This document shows positions 7,808 to 17,136 of a stretch of DNA of 64,000 nt, one piece after another. The position numbers and the translations under genes were made by a program. The stretch's first letter is position 1; every line of letters starts with the position of its first letter. Source of the stretch: Larkinella sp965227735 (lineage in GTDB: Bacteria; Bacteroidota; Bacteroidia; Cytophagales; Spirosomataceae); the NCBI RefSeq assembly GCF_965227735.1, contig NZ_OZ245776.1, forward strand, positions 3,100,001-3,164,000. The letters are read 5' to 3'. The notes under the pieces are model-generated. The model did not search any database and was not told the origin of the DNA. It was given only the letters and a program-made list of their open reading frames with translations.

Positions 7808-8749
7808 ATGTCCATTCTGGTACAAAACCTGACCAAACTCTACGCCCGAAACGGCGAAACGGCCCAGCGCGCGGTCGACGGCATTTCTTTTTCCGTTCAG
7901 CCGGGTGAGATCGTGGGATTTCTGGGGCCCAACGGGGCCGGGAAGTCCACGACGATGAAAATGGCAACGGCGTATCTGCCCCCTACCGAAGGCACGGTTT
8001 TGGTGAATGGTTTTGACGTTCGAACGAATTCAATCGATGTACGGCGAAGTTTGGGCTATCTGCCGGAGCATAATCCACTCTACCTCGACATGTACGTGAA
8101 GGAATTTCTGCACTTCGCGGGATCGCTCCACGGTTTGCGGGGTTCTGCACTGAGTCGGCGGGTTTCGGAGATGATCGGCTTGGTGGGGCTGGAACTGGAA
8201 CAGCGCAAGAAAATCGGGCAGTTGTCGAAAGGATACCGGCAGCGCGTCGGATTGGCGCAGGCCCTGATTCACAATCCGCCCGTTCTGATTCTCGACGAAC
8301 CCACCACGGGACTTGACCCCAATCAGCTTACGGAAATCCGCCAGGTGATTCGGGAAGTGGGCCGCGAAAAAACCGTGTTGTTTTCAACCCACATCATGCA
8401 GGAAGTGGAAGCCCTCTGCGAGCGGGTCATCATCATCAACCGGGGCCGGATTGTGGCGGATGGGCAATTGAGTCAGTTGCGGGAAACGTCCGACGGTTCG
8501 GTCGCCGTCGTGGCCGAATTCGAGCGGGATCTGGAGGATGTTGCGGTCTTGAACGCACTTCCCGGCATTTTGCGCATCGAGGCCCTGGGCGAAAACCGCT
8601 ACCGGCTGACGGCCCACAAAGACAGTGACCTGCGAGCCGCAGTTTTTCGTTTAGCGGCCGACAAAAACCTGACGCTCGTTGGGCTGAAACAGCAGGAAAG
8701 CAATCTGGAGGGGGTGTTTAAACAACTGACAACACCAAATAGTGAATAG
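7808..8749 (+). CDS. gldA: ABC transporter ATP-binding protein, GldA type
   Basis: The 313-residue ATPase has Walker A GPNGAGKST (residues 41-48), the signature LSKGYRQRVGLAQAL (139-153) and Walker B LILDEPTTGLD (160-170). The segment SLGYLPEHNPLYLDMYVKEF (81-100) is characteristic of GldA, the ATPase of the gliding-motility-associated ABC transporter in Bacteroidota. GldF and GldG, its usual membrane partners, are not in the window, so the motility role is inferred from sequence only. ATG 7808 is preferred because an upstream in-frame ATG at 7760 adds an unrelated leader. The last codons and the TAG stop lie within a long hairpin element that has been tandemly duplicated. Confidence 0.85.
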   Translation: MSILVQNLTKLYARNGETAQRAVDGISFSVQPGEIVGFLGPNGAGKSTTMKMATAYLPPTEGTVLVNGFDVRTNSIDVRRSLGYLPEHNPLYLDMYVKEFLHFAGSLHGLRGSALSRRVSEMIGLVGLELEQRKKIGQLSKGYRQRVGLAQALIHNPPVLILDEPTTGLDPNQLTEIRQVIREVGREKTVLFSTHIMQEVEALCERVIIINRGRIVADGQLSQLRETSDGSVAVVAEFERDLEDVAVLNALPGILRIEALGENRYRLTAHKDSDLRAAVFRLAADKNLTLVGLKQQESNLEGVFKQLTTPNSE

Positions 8750-9015
8750 CGAATAATGAACGCTGAATAGCGAATAACGAAGTGGCGCTGCCTCTTTATT
8801 TCGTTATTCGCTATTCAGCGTTCAATATTCGCTATTTAATTTTTATTATTTAACTCTTACTTCACTTTCAGGCAGACTAACAACACCAAATAGTGAATAG
8901 CGAATATTGAACGCTGAATAGCGAATAACGAAGTGGCGCTGCCTCTTTATTTCGTTATTCGCCATTCAACGTTCAATATTCGCTATTTAATTTTTACTTC
9001 ACTTTCGGGCAGACG
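8730..9015. repeat. Tandemly duplicated long-hairpin element between gldA and a DUF4136 gene
   Basis: Two direct copies begin at 8730 and 8881, a 151-bp period. Each holds a hairpin with 37-nt arms: 8745-8781 with 8800-8836 (one mismatch) and 8896-8932 with 8951-8987 (two mismatches). Loops are 18 nt and contain GTGGCGCTGCC. Copy 1 starts in the final codons of gldA and ends with a copy of the last codons of the convergent DUF4136 gene (TTCACTTTC-GGCAGAC, 8861-8877). The unit duplicated is therefore the entire gap plus both gene ends. It probably acts as a two-way terminator. Confidence 0.85.
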
Positions 9016-9535
9016 CCATCAGCGGATACTGGTCGAAGATGGATCGGACAATGCCTTTGAAGTAATTATTCTTAAAGTTCGGATTTCGGGTTACACGGGA
9101 CGCATAGCCTTTCCAGATCACCTGGTAGGTATCGGCATCGATCAGAGAAATCATCAGCGTCCCTTCGTCGAGGTTGTAGTCGATGCGCTTGTACGTTGCG
9201 TCGCCATCTTCACTCACCACCCAGTCCTTAATAACCGGTTGCTGGTAGCCTCTGAAACGCAGATCGTTGCGGAAAATGTTGTAGGAAATCAGCAGATTGG
9301 GACCCCGGTTGGCCACTTTATACCCCCGTGCTTCCATTTGGTGACGAATGGCTTCCTGGATGTCCGAGCAGAGCAGGGTGGAGTCGATATACTCACATTC
9401 CAGAAAGTTAAAGGATTCATAGTTTTTAAAATGCCCTTCGTAGCTGTAATCGTGCTCAACGAATAATTTCCCAGGCATGCATCCGGCCAGCGAAACCACA
9501 GCCAGTAACACAAGAACGCCGATAAAATGTTTCAT
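8999..9535 (-). CDS. DUF4136-like lipoprotein
   Basis: The 178-residue protein starts at ATG 9535 with a signal peptide and lipobox LAGC, giving a mature lipoprotein beginning CMPGK. The following FVEHDYSYEGHFKNYESFNFLE and the C-terminal GTLMISLIDADTYQVIWKGYA match the general pattern of DUF4136 proteins, which have an N-terminal D-Y/F motif and a W-x-G motif late in the chain. Function is unknown; family members are outer-envelope lipoproteins. The gene is convergent with gldA, and its last codons are duplicated in the intergenic repeat. Confidence 0.8.
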   Translation of the reverse strand: MKHFIGVLVLLAVVSLAGCMPGKLFVEHDYSYEGHFKNYESFNFLECEYIDSTLLCSDIQEAIRHQMEARGYKVANRGPNLLISYNIFRNDLRFRGYQQPVIKDWVVSEDGDATYKRIDYNLDEGTLMISLIDADTYQVIWKGYASRVTRNPNFKNNYFKGIVRSIFDQYPLMASARK

Positions 9536-9672
9536 AAACGGACTGTTTAACAGGGTTGTAAATTTGAATCGTATAGACAAACTGGTTAAAAATGAATGGT
9601 ACTATTGGTATAGTAAGTGTCTAGCTATAAGGTTCAAAAAAACCGCGTGAACGGCCCTGCTTACAGACTAGT

Positions 9673-10698
9673 TTAGGTTCGATAGTAATCCAGTGCCCGG
9701 CGCATTTCTGCTTTCGTCACCAGCACATCGTAGGTGCAACTTCCCGGTCCGTCCAGCAAAGCCATCCGAACCTCGCCGTTGCGGTTTTTCTTGTCCTGCA
9801 ACGTCAGCTTCAACACCGGCTCCAGGTCGGCATCCGTCAGTTTGACACGGCCATAGATGGAAAACAGATACTCTTCAATCTGCTCCAGCAAGCCGGTTTC
9901 GATCAGGCCTTTGCGTTTGGCAATAAAGGCTTCGGCAATCATCCCGGCGGCAATGGCTTCGCCATGCAGCAACCGGCGTTTGGGATCGGCCAGAAAATGG
10001 GTTTCGAGCGCATGTCCCAGCGTGTGACCGAAGTTTAATACTTTACGGATTCCCTTCTCATTTGGATCTTGCCCGACGATATTTTTTTTCACGCCCACCG
10101 AATGCGCCACCAGATCATTCCAGTCCTGCTGGTGCAGATCCCGGCGACGAATGACGTTCCATTTGGCCGCGTCGGCAATCAGGCAATGTTTGATGATTTC
10201 GGCAAAACCCGACCGCAACTCCAACTCCGGTAAGGTTTGAAAGAAAACGGTGTCGATCAGAACGGTTTCCGGTAGTTTGAAGACCCCAATATGGTTTTTA
10301 AATCCGTGAAAGTCAATACCTAACTTTCCGCCCACACTCGCATCCACCTGCGACAATAGCGTGGTCGGAATCTGAATAAAATCGATGCCCCGCTTGTAGG
10401 TAGCGGCACAAAAACCGCCTAAATCCCCAATTACGCCCCCTCCGAGATCAATCAACAGGGCATGACGGTCAAATTGGGCGTCGGTCAGGGCCTGCCAGAC
10501 GGTTTCGCAAGTCGCTAAATTCTTGAATTCTTCCCCCGCCCGAACCGTAATAATCTTATGTTTCGGTAAAAAATTTTTTATTGCCGGATAGCAATGACGC
10601 TTCGTATTTGCATCGGCCAGAACCGCAATGGCCGAATAATTGTGCTGCTTTAGAAAAGCCGGCAAGCTTTCGGCCAGGGGTGAAATGTGAACGGACAT
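9673..10698 (-). CDS. aroB: 3-dehydroquinate synthase
   Basis: AroB converts DAHP to 3-dehydroquinate, the second shikimate step. The 341-residue protein has the NAD-binding GGGVIGDLGGFCAATYKRG, the IPTTLLSQVDASVGGK segment, and the zinc-ligand histidines in FGHTLGHALE and LLHGEAIAAGM. The chain is slightly shorter than E. coli AroB (362) because the N-terminal region is compact. A first-step enzyme (DAHP synthase with chorismate mutase) lies 26 kb away at 36.5 kb. The gene follows the aminotransferase gene by 74 nt on the same strand and could be read through from that operon, though a functional link is not obvious. Confidence 0.96.
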   Translation of the reverse strand: MSVHISPLAESLPAFLKQHNYSAIAVLADANTKRHCYPAIKNFLPKHKIITVRAGEEFKNLATCETVWQALTDAQFDRHALLIDLGGGVIGDLGGFCAATYKRGIDFIQIPTTLLSQVDASVGGKLGIDFHGFKNHIGVFKLPETVLIDTVFFQTLPELELRSGFAEIIKHCLIADAAKWNVIRRRDLHQQDWNDLVAHSVGVKKNIVGQDPNEKGIRKVLNFGHTLGHALETHFLADPKRRLLHGEAIAAGMIAEAFIAKRKGLIETGLLEQIEEYLFSIYGRVKLTDADLEPVLKLTLQDKKNRNGEVRMALLDGPGSCTYDVLVTKAEMRRALDYYRT

Positions 10699-10772
10699 AG
10701 GTGGTTATATAGAAATCGCTCCCAAAGGTAAGTCTTCGGAAGCGATTTCAAGGTACGAAAGTCCGTGGGTAA

Positions 10773-11921
10773 CTAGGAAATAACTTTCAGCGCATCGGCG
10801 AAGTATTTCATCTGATCCATCGTCCCGAGGCTCACGCGGCACCAGAACTGACCATCAAATTTCCACTGACGAACGCTCACGCCGTTTTCCATCATTTTCT
10901 TGGTGAAATCGTCGCCTTTCATCCGGATCGGGAACAGCACGAAATTGGTTCCCGATGGCAGGTAGGTGTAGCCGTTCTGCTTCAGCGTGGCATACAGAAA
11001 CTCGCGGGCTTCCAGTCCTTTGCCCAGTGAATATTTGATAAATTCTTCGTCTTTGTAACACGCCAGTGCAGCCCGCAATGTGGTCATGCTCAGGTTACCG
11101 GCTCCACCGCCCCACTTCGAGATGGCTTTCAGCGTATCCGGCTGACCCACCATATAGCCCATCCGCAAACCGGCCATGCCGTAGATTTTCGAGAACGTCT
11201 TGGCCACCATCACATTCTGGCCTTTTTTGATGTTTTCGATCACCGTGTATTTCTTCGGATCGCCGGTGTAGTGAATGTAGGCTTCGTCGACGAAGATCGG
11301 TTTTTTCGCCGAAACACGGTCCACAAACGCCCGCAGGCTTTCCGGATTGATCGTAACGCCCGTTGGGTTGTTGGGATTACAGATATAAACCAGACCGGTT
11401 TTGTCGTTGACCCGCTTTTCAATTTCTTCCAGATTGTGGTCGTAGGTGCCGCTGGTCAGGGGTACTTTGTCCCACGTCATGCCGTGCATCACAGCCGCCC
11501 GAACAAGTGACTCGTAGGTGGGGTCGGCCGACAGCACGCTGCTGCCCGGACTGGCATACGCATACTGCAAAGCCGTTGCGTGCAGCAACGCGCCCGAACC
11601 CGCCGAAAGCAGAATTTGCTCCGGTGCTACCCCTTCCTCATCCGCAATCATTTTCTGCAATTGCGCGCCGTAGGAAAACGGATACAAAAAGCCATCCGAA
11701 GCGGCTTCATTAATCGCTTTCAACGCCTTTGGCGATGGACCATACGGATTTTCGTTGGCCGACAGACGTGCTTTCAGCGCACCTTTGGGAGCCGTTGGCG
11801 GTAAGGCACCGGCTGGCGCTGCGTTGTCCAGCCAGGGTTCACAATACGCGGCCGGGGCTGCGGCTAAACCAACACCCGCGAGCAATCCGGACCGGAGCCA
11901 TTCACGACGATTAAGAGACAT
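10773..11921 (-). CDS. Tat-exported aminotransferase of the HisC-like fold-type I family
   Basis: The 382-residue protein begins with NRREWLRSGLLAGVG, a twin-arginine signal followed by an Ala-rich h-region ending near AAYCEP. The rest is a class I/II PLP-dependent aminotransferase similar to histidinol-phosphate aminotransferase: SANENPYGPS (54-63), NPNNPTG (182-188), the cofactor Asp in VDEAY (211-215) and the Schiff-base lysine Lys245 in TFSK. An exported PLP enzyme is unusual; Tat is the expected route because the cofactor is bound before export. It is the last gene of the susC-susD-lipoprotein operon, 31 nt after the lipoprotein gene, so it probably acts on an amine or amino acid brought in by that receptor. 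Histidine biosynthesis is unlikely given the location. Confidence 0.85.
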   Translation of the reverse strand: MSLNRREWLRSGLLAGVGLAAAPAAYCEPWLDNAAPAGALPPTAPKGALKARLSANENPYGPSPKALKAINEAASDGFLYPFSYGAQLQKMIADEEGVAPEQILLSAGSGALLHATALQYAYASPGSSVLSADPTYESLVRAAVMHGMTWDKVPLTSGTYDHNLEEIEKRVNDKTGLVYICNPNNPTGVTINPESLRAFVDRVSAKKPIFVDEAYIHYTGDPKKYTVIENIKKGQNVMVAKTFSKIYGMAGLRMGYMVGQPDTLKAISKWGGGAGNLSMTTLRAALACYKDEEFIKYSLGKGLEAREFLYATLKQNGYTYLPSGTNFVLFPIRMKGDDFTKKMMENGVSVRQWKFDGQFWCRVSLGTMDQMKYFADALKVIS

Positions 11922-11952
11922 AAGAAAGAAGTGGTTAGATGTTTGTTTTCGT

Positions 11953-12465
11953 TTAATTTACCCCCTGAACCCGCGACAACCGGGAAAATGCCTGGCCCTT
12001 GTATTCGCCCGTCCAGGTCAGCGACACACTGCTACCGACGGCGGGCGCAGCAATGCCGAGTTCGGCCCAGGTTTTGGTCAGGGTGGCCTTTCCGGTGGCA
12101 TCGGTTTTCAGATCCGCAATTGCCGTCATGACGGTCGCCGTGCCTTTCACCTCGCGTTTCATCAGCTTGACGGTTAATGACGCTACCGGAATGGAGTCGA
12201 TGCCCACTTTGTAGTCCAGAATACCGCTTTTGTCCAGTTCCAGAATTTTCACGGTCATCACCACCGGGGCGGTAATTTTCTGCGTCACCACCGGTTCGGC
12301 GGTTTGTCCACCGCCGTCGGAGGCTCCGTCGACCAGTACCAGAACCGGCGCGACGACGCGATCGACAAAGGGATCCTCCGTTTTTTCGCACCCGGCGAGC
12401 AAGCTCCCTGCTGCAAGTAACCCACTCAAAATAAGGATTTTATAGCTCTTCATACGCATCTTCAT
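11953..12465 (-). CDS. Small lipoprotein in the SusCD operon
   Basis: The 170-residue protein has a signal peptide with lipobox LAGC and a mature start CEKTEDPF. I do not recognise a named family. After a linker rich in Gly and acidic residues, residues about 65-165 look like a beta-sandwich: SIPVASLTVKLMKREVKGTAT ... DATGKATLTKTWAELG ... VSLTWTGEYKGQAF, reminiscent of Ig-like domains of surface lipoproteins. Three ATG codons occur at 12465, 12459 and 12453; the first is used, any is possible. It lies 12 nt after susD and 31 nt before the aminotransferase. A surface ligand-binding partner of the receptor is a reasonable guess. Confidence 0.7.
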   Translation of the reverse strand: MKMRMKSYKILILSGLLAAGSLLAGCEKTEDPFVDRVVAPVLVLVDGASDGGGQTAEPVVTQKITAPVVMTVKILELDKSGILDYKVGIDSIPVASLTVKLMKREVKGTATVMTAIADLKTDATGKATLTKTWAELGIAAPAVGSSVSLTWTGEYKGQAFSRLSRVQGVN

Positions 12466-12477
12466 GGTTAATTATAA

Positions 12478-13944
12478 TTATTTCTCAACCCACCACAATT
12501 TAGACTTCATATCATCCGCTCCACCGAGCAGGGAGATGCCTTTATCCAGACTCACTTTGTTCAGGGAATACTCCGAAGTGGGATACTTCAGGCGGGTTGG
12601 CAGCACACCATCGTTCGAGAAAACCGACCGTGAATCTTTCGCGGGCAGCACCGGCAGACCCGTCCGGCGGTACTCCGTCCAGGCTTCGATGGCTTGCCCG
12701 AACAACGAAATCCACTTCTGCTCCATGATGGTCGTTTTGGTAGCGGTTCCTACTTTGGCCAGATACCCGGCGGGCACCGTCAAACCGTATTGGTCGAACG
12801 AAGCGGTGATGCCTTTCTCCAGATACGTCTGCGCACTGCCCGTGATGTCGCCATCCGCAGCCGCTTCGGCCAGAATCAGGTTCAGTTCCGAAAACGTCAT
12901 GATGACGGCCGGGGCCGTTGGGGCCGTGAAGTAAGTCCCCAGTAAGGAACTCGTTCCGAGGTAAGCCGTGGCAACCGCATCGGGCAATCCGTTGGCGTGA
13001 CCTTCGTATTTACCGGCTTTGTTGGGCTGCGCGTAAACCGTAATCCGGCTGTCACCCAGTTCATTCAGCCGGTCGGCCAGGGTTTTGCTGATGTTCCAGT
13101 CGGTTCGGCCGTCCTGAATCATCACCTGGTGCCACTCGTTGTTGCTGGGCAATACGGCGGAGTTGGTCAGTTTGGCATTGTCGGCATTGCTCGTAAAAAC
13201 CGGATAGGTTGTTGCATTGCCCAGAATCTCGGCCATGACGGCCTTCGACTCCGCCGATTTTTTCACGGCCTGACGGTTTGCTAAGCGCAACCGCAGTGAG
13301 TTGGCAAACTTCTTCCATTTCAGAATGTCACCACCGTACAGAATATCACCAGCAATGGCCGGGCCTGTCACGCTCAACTTCTCGTTGGCGGTTTTCAGGT
13401 CTTTCAGCAAACCCGCATACACCGTTTCGACCGGATCATAAACCGGCGTGTAGTTAGGCGATTCAGCCGTGCCTTTCAGTGCTTCAGTATACGGAATAGG
13501 CCCGTAGACATCGGCCAGCAACGAGAACACCCACGACCGCATGACCAGTGCCACGCCTTCGTAGTTGGCATTTTCGAATTTGCCGCCCGGTCCGGCCAGC
13601 GCAATAATCCGCTGGTAGTTTACCTGAGCGTCGTTGAAAAATCCTTTCCAGTTGTTGGTATAAAACCCAACCGAAACTTCATAATTATCCCCCTCGTTGG
13701 AGTAGATGTTGCGGGTCAGATATTGCATCCAGCACATGGCCCCATCCAGATTCAAACGCTCAAAACGGGTCCGGACGCCCCAATAGCGATCAACGGAAGC
13801 TTCGAGGGCATAGGGCAACAGATACTGGGGGCTGATGGCGGTCGGATCGTTCGGGCTGACGTTCATTTCATCGAACTCCGACGTGCACGAACCCGCCAGC
13901 GTCATCAAACCGATACTCACAAAAAGTGCTTTTATGATCTTCAT
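12478..13944 (-). CDS. SusD/RagB-family outer-membrane lipoprotein (SusD-like_2 type)
   Basis: The 488-residue protein is the surface lid that captures substrate for its SusC partner. It has a lipobox (LAGSC) and a mature N-terminus CTSEFDEMNVSPNDPT, the pattern of this SusD subgroup. Helical TPR-like segments follow, with VMRSWVFSLLADVYGPIPY (about residues 128-146) and WKKFANSLRLRLANR as family hallmarks, and a C-terminal EQKWISLFGQAIEAWTEYRR. ATG 13944 is chosen over a TTG at 13950. The gene is 21 nt after susC and pairs with it. The substrate is not predictable; nothing nearby is a glycoside hydrolase, so a peptide or amino-acid derivative is as likely as a glycan. Confidence 0.93.
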   Translation of the reverse strand: MKIIKALFVSIGLMTLAGSCTSEFDEMNVSPNDPTAISPQYLLPYALEASVDRYWGVRTRFERLNLDGAMCWMQYLTRNIYSNEGDNYEVSVGFYTNNWKGFFNDAQVNYQRIIALAGPGGKFENANYEGVALVMRSWVFSLLADVYGPIPYTEALKGTAESPNYTPVYDPVETVYAGLLKDLKTANEKLSVTGPAIAGDILYGGDILKWKKFANSLRLRLANRQAVKKSAESKAVMAEILGNATTYPVFTSNADNAKLTNSAVLPSNNEWHQVMIQDGRTDWNISKTLADRLNELGDSRITVYAQPNKAGKYEGHANGLPDAVATAYLGTSSLLGTYFTAPTAPAVIMTFSELNLILAEAAADGDITGSAQTYLEKGITASFDQYGLTVPAGYLAKVGTATKTTIMEQKWISLFGQAIEAWTEYRRTGLPVLPAKDSRSVFSNDGVLPTRLKYPTSEYSLNKVSLDKGISLLGGADDMKSKLWWVEK

Positions 13945-13965
13945 AGTCAATTCGTTTGGTCGGAA

Positions 13966-16900
13966 TTAAAAGGACAGACTCAGGTTGGCGCCGATGCTGC
14001 GCGAGCTGGGCAATTCGCCGTAGGCAAAACCCTGCTGGTTAGCCCCAAACCGGTCCACTTCAGGATCGACGTGGGTGGTGTTTTTGAACAGCATCGCCAG
14101 GTTACGGCCCACCAGGGAGATCTTGGCCGAGCGGATTTTGACCCGGTTCAGGAAACCCGCCGGTAGCTGGTAGCCAATCGTAGCCTCACGGAGTTTGACG
14201 TAGCTGCCGTCGTAAATCGACGCTTCGTGGTAGCTGCGCGGGTTGTTGTAGGCAATGAGGGTTTTAGCCGGGACAATCACCGTGTTGGGGACGTAGTTGG
14301 GTGCTTCGGCGGTTCCGGCGTTGTAAACGCCTTTGCCAATCACGCCTTCTTCGCGGCCCACGGCGGTTTCTTCATACTGGCCCGTCCAGCGGGCGGTTCC
14401 GGTGCCTTCGTCGAAAAAGTCACCACCCCATTTCACATCCACCAAAGCCGAAACAGAGAAGCCTTTGAAGGTCAGGCTGTTCAACCAGCCACCCGTCCAT
14501 TTCGGCTGCACGTTGCCCAGCGTGCGGGGCGTGGTCGAAATCACCGGCAAGCCATTGGCATTGTAAATCCGCTGTCCATCGGGGGCTTTTTCAAAACCGG
14601 TTCCGAAAAAACTGCCGTACGGTTGTCCAACCCGGGCTTCGGTAATCAATCCCTGCCGGGTGGCCAGCGTGTAGGTCGTCAGCCCTTCGGCCAGTTCCAG
14701 CACTTTGTTGCGGTTGCGGGAGAAGTTCAGGGTTGTTTCCCAGCTAAAACCGGTGGCGGTTTTGACGGGCGTACCGGTCAGCACCACTTCAAGGCCTTTG
14801 TTGGAGATTTTACCGGCGTTAAGAACGCGGGAATTGTAACCACTTGATTTCGAGATTTCAACCGCCAGAATCTGGTCACGGGAGAGCTGATCGTAATACG
14901 TTACGTCCAACCCAATCCGCCCTTTCAGGAAGCGGACATCAAGCCCCAGTTCCGTTCCGGTCGTAATTTCCGGCCGCAGCGTGGAGTTGGCAATCTGGGT
15001 GTTTTCATAAAACTCCGGCGTCGATCCCGCCCAGGAAGTTCCGGCTCGGAACGTTTGCAGCAACTGGTAGGGCAACGCATCGTTTCCAACCTGCGCCCAG
15101 CTCGCCCGAATTTTACCAAACGAAATCACATTGCTCTGCACATTCAGAAGATCGGTGATCACGGCACTACCCGATATGGATGGGTAGAAATACGAGCGGT
15201 TGTCCGAGGGCAACGTGCTCGACCAGTCGTTGCGGGCCGTAGCGTTCAGAAAGAGTGCGTTTTTGTAGCTCACTTCCAACGATCCGAATACGCTGTTGAC
15301 CTGCGACTTTTCAATCGCGCTCTGGGCCGTGTTCCGGCTGGGGTTGGCGTTGGAGGCATTGTAGAGGCCGTCGACAACCAACTCACCCACGGCGAGCGAA
15401 TTGCGTTTGTAATAATTCGTCCGGGAGATCGCACCGACCTGGATGTTGGTCGAAAAATCCGAATTAATGGCTTTGTTGAACGTCAGAATGGCATCGTGGT
15501 TGGTTTCCTGGCGACGCAGAATTTCTTCCGTGAAAGCACCGGGCGTCCGGTTTCCGTTCCGAACCCGCTCGAAATTGTTGACACTGATCCGCGTATCGGT
15601 CCAGACGTCGGTTCCACTCCGGACCATCAGACTCAGCGATGGCAGGATTTTGTAGTTCAGCGCGATGTTGCCCACCAGCCGGTCTTTTTCGTTATTAGAC
15701 GGCAGCAACTCCGAAGAATAATACGGGTTGGTAAAGAACGTATGCTGCCAGTTGGGGGGATCGGTGTCGGCGGGTTTGCCGGGCAATGCCCGCTGGATGT
15801 GAACGCTGGTGTAATCCCGCCAGTTGCGCAACTTGGTGTAATCCGTTTGACGGTGCGCCCAGATGAACTCCTGACCGCTGCTGTAGCTCCGGTTACCGCC
15901 CGATTTGATGTATTCCGCCGAAACGGTTGCGCTGAATTTCGGGGTGAAGTTATAGGCGGAGTTGAATTTGAAGTTGTTCCGGTAGAAGTCGTTGTAGTAA
16001 ATCAGCCCTTTCTGATCCATCCGACCAGCCGACAGGCGGAAGCTTCCTTTGTCGTTCCCGCCCGAAACCGCTACGCTGTTCGTAATGGTCTGTCCGGTTT
16101 GCCAGAAATCTTCCCAGTTGTTGGGGTTGGGCGTGAGCGGAGCCACTTCCTTGCCCGACCACCAGTGCCGAACCAGCCGACCGTCCATCGGGCCACCCCA
16201 GCTTTCGTCGGTGCCTTCGGTGCCGGTCAGGGGAGCCGTTGGGTAAGCCGCCCGGTATTGCTGAATTTCGAGCGGATCGGTAATGGCACCCGACCACCCG
16301 TCGGTGTACCAGGTCCGGTAGCCGTTTCCGCCACCGTACGTGTTCTGAAACTGCGGTTTGATCCAGGGGCGCTCAAACGTAACGTTGGAGTTGATTTCAA
16401 CACCGATGCCTTTCGTTCCCGCTCCGTTTTTGGTCGTAATCAGAATGACCCCGTTTGCCGCCCGTGAACCATACAGAGCAGCCGCATTAGGGCCTTTCAA
16501 AATACTCATTTCCTTGATGTTATCCGGGTTTACTTCCGAAATCCCGGAACCGTACGTTTTGTCGAAGGATTGTTGAATCGGTACACCATCGACCACAATC
16601 AGCGGCTGGTTGTTGCCCGAAACCGATGAGGCACCCCGAATCTGGATGGTGGAACCGCTCCCCGGCCCGCCGTTGGAGCTAACCCGCAAACCGGCCACTT
16701 TGCCGGACAAGGCGTTGACGACGTTGGACGAACGCGCTTCGGTGAGTGCCGTGCCTTTGATTTCCTGCACCCCGTAGCCGAGCGATTTCACTTCTTTCTC
16801 AACCCCAAAAGCGGTTACCACGACCTCCGACAGCGACTTGACGTCCGTTTTGAGGGTTAAATCAAGTGTAGAGCGATTGCCGATGGCGATTTCTTCGGTT

Positions 16901-17136
16901 AAGAAGCCGATGGAGCTGATGATAATGGTTGCATTTTCGGAGGGGACTTTCAGGGTGAACTTGCCCTCGTTATCAGTTGTCGTTCCGGTTGTACTGCCTT
17001 TCACGACGACATTGGCCCCGGGGAGAGGCCCTTCTTCGGCCGCCAGAATGGTACCGGTAAGCGTACGCGTCTGGGCCGTAGCAACCACTACCGACAACCA
17101 GATCATCCCTACTAGTAATAGTAGCGTTTTCCTCAT
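13966..17136 (-). CDS. SusC/RagA-family TonB-linked outer-membrane transporter
   Basis: The 1,056-residue protein has a signal peptide (to about residue 21), a carboxypeptidase-regulatory-like domain (TRTLTGTILAAEEGPLPGAN to about 105), a TonB-dependent plug (SEVVVTAFGVEKE, then NVVNALSGKVAGLRV and IQIRGASSVSGNNQPLIVVD) and a 22-strand barrel. It ends in phenylalanine (SLSF), as outer-membrane barrels do. The ISILKGPNAAALYGSRAANGVI segment is the SusC hallmark. It forms a complex with the SusD encoded next. Expression is probably controlled in part by the long structured leader ahead of the ATG at 17136. Confidence 0.95.
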   Translation of the reverse strand: MRKTLLLLVGMIWLSVVVATAQTRTLTGTILAAEEGPLPGANVVVKGSTTGTTTDNEGKFTLKVPSENATIIISSIGFLTEEIAIGNRSTLDLTLKTDVKSLSEVVVTAFGVEKEVKSLGYGVQEIKGTALTEARSSNVVNALSGKVAGLRVSSNGGPGSGSTIQIRGASSVSGNNQPLIVVDGVPIQQSFDKTYGSGISEVNPDNIKEMSILKGPNAAALYGSRAANGVILITTKNGAGTKGIGVEINSNVTFERPWIKPQFQNTYGGGNGYRTWYTDGWSGAITDPLEIQQYRAAYPTAPLTGTEGTDESWGGPMDGRLVRHWWSGKEVAPLTPNPNNWEDFWQTGQTITNSVAVSGGNDKGSFRLSAGRMDQKGLIYYNDFYRNNFKFNSAYNFTPKFSATVSAEYIKSGGNRSYSSGQEFIWAHRQTDYTKLRNWRDYTSVHIQRALPGKPADTDPPNWQHTFFTNPYYSSELLPSNNEKDRLVGNIALNYKILPSLSLMVRSGTDVWTDTRISVNNFERVRNGNRTPGAFTEEILRRQETNHDAILTFNKAINSDFSTNIQVGAISRTNYYKRNSLAVGELVVDGLYNASNANPSRNTAQSAIEKSQVNSVFGSLEVSYKNALFLNATARNDWSSTLPSDNRSYFYPSISGSAVITDLLNVQSNVISFGKIRASWAQVGNDALPYQLLQTFRAGTSWAGSTPEFYENTQIANSTLRPEITTGTELGLDVRFLKGRIGLDVTYYDQLSRDQILAVEISKSSGYNSRVLNAGKISNKGLEVVLTGTPVKTATGFSWETTLNFSRNRNKVLELAEGLTTYTLATRQGLITEARVGQPYGSFFGTGFEKAPDGQRIYNANGLPVISTTPRTLGNVQPKWTGGWLNSLTFKGFSVSALVDVKWGGDFFDEGTGTARWTGQYEETAVGREEGVIGKGVYNAGTAEAPNYVPNTVIVPAKTLIAYNNPRSYHEASIYDGSYVKLREATIGYQLPAGFLNRVKIRSAKISLVGRNLAMLFKNTTHVDPEVDRFGANQQGFAYGELPSSRSIGANLSLSF

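Noticed and set aside
7653..7967. N-terminal extension of the LprI-like protein
   Set aside because: It overlaps the divergent gldA gene and removes a natural signal peptide start.
15055..16467. 470-codon open frame opposite susC
   Set aside because: It lies fully inside the susC gene on the other strand and its product lacks any family pattern; the GC-rich code makes such frames common.
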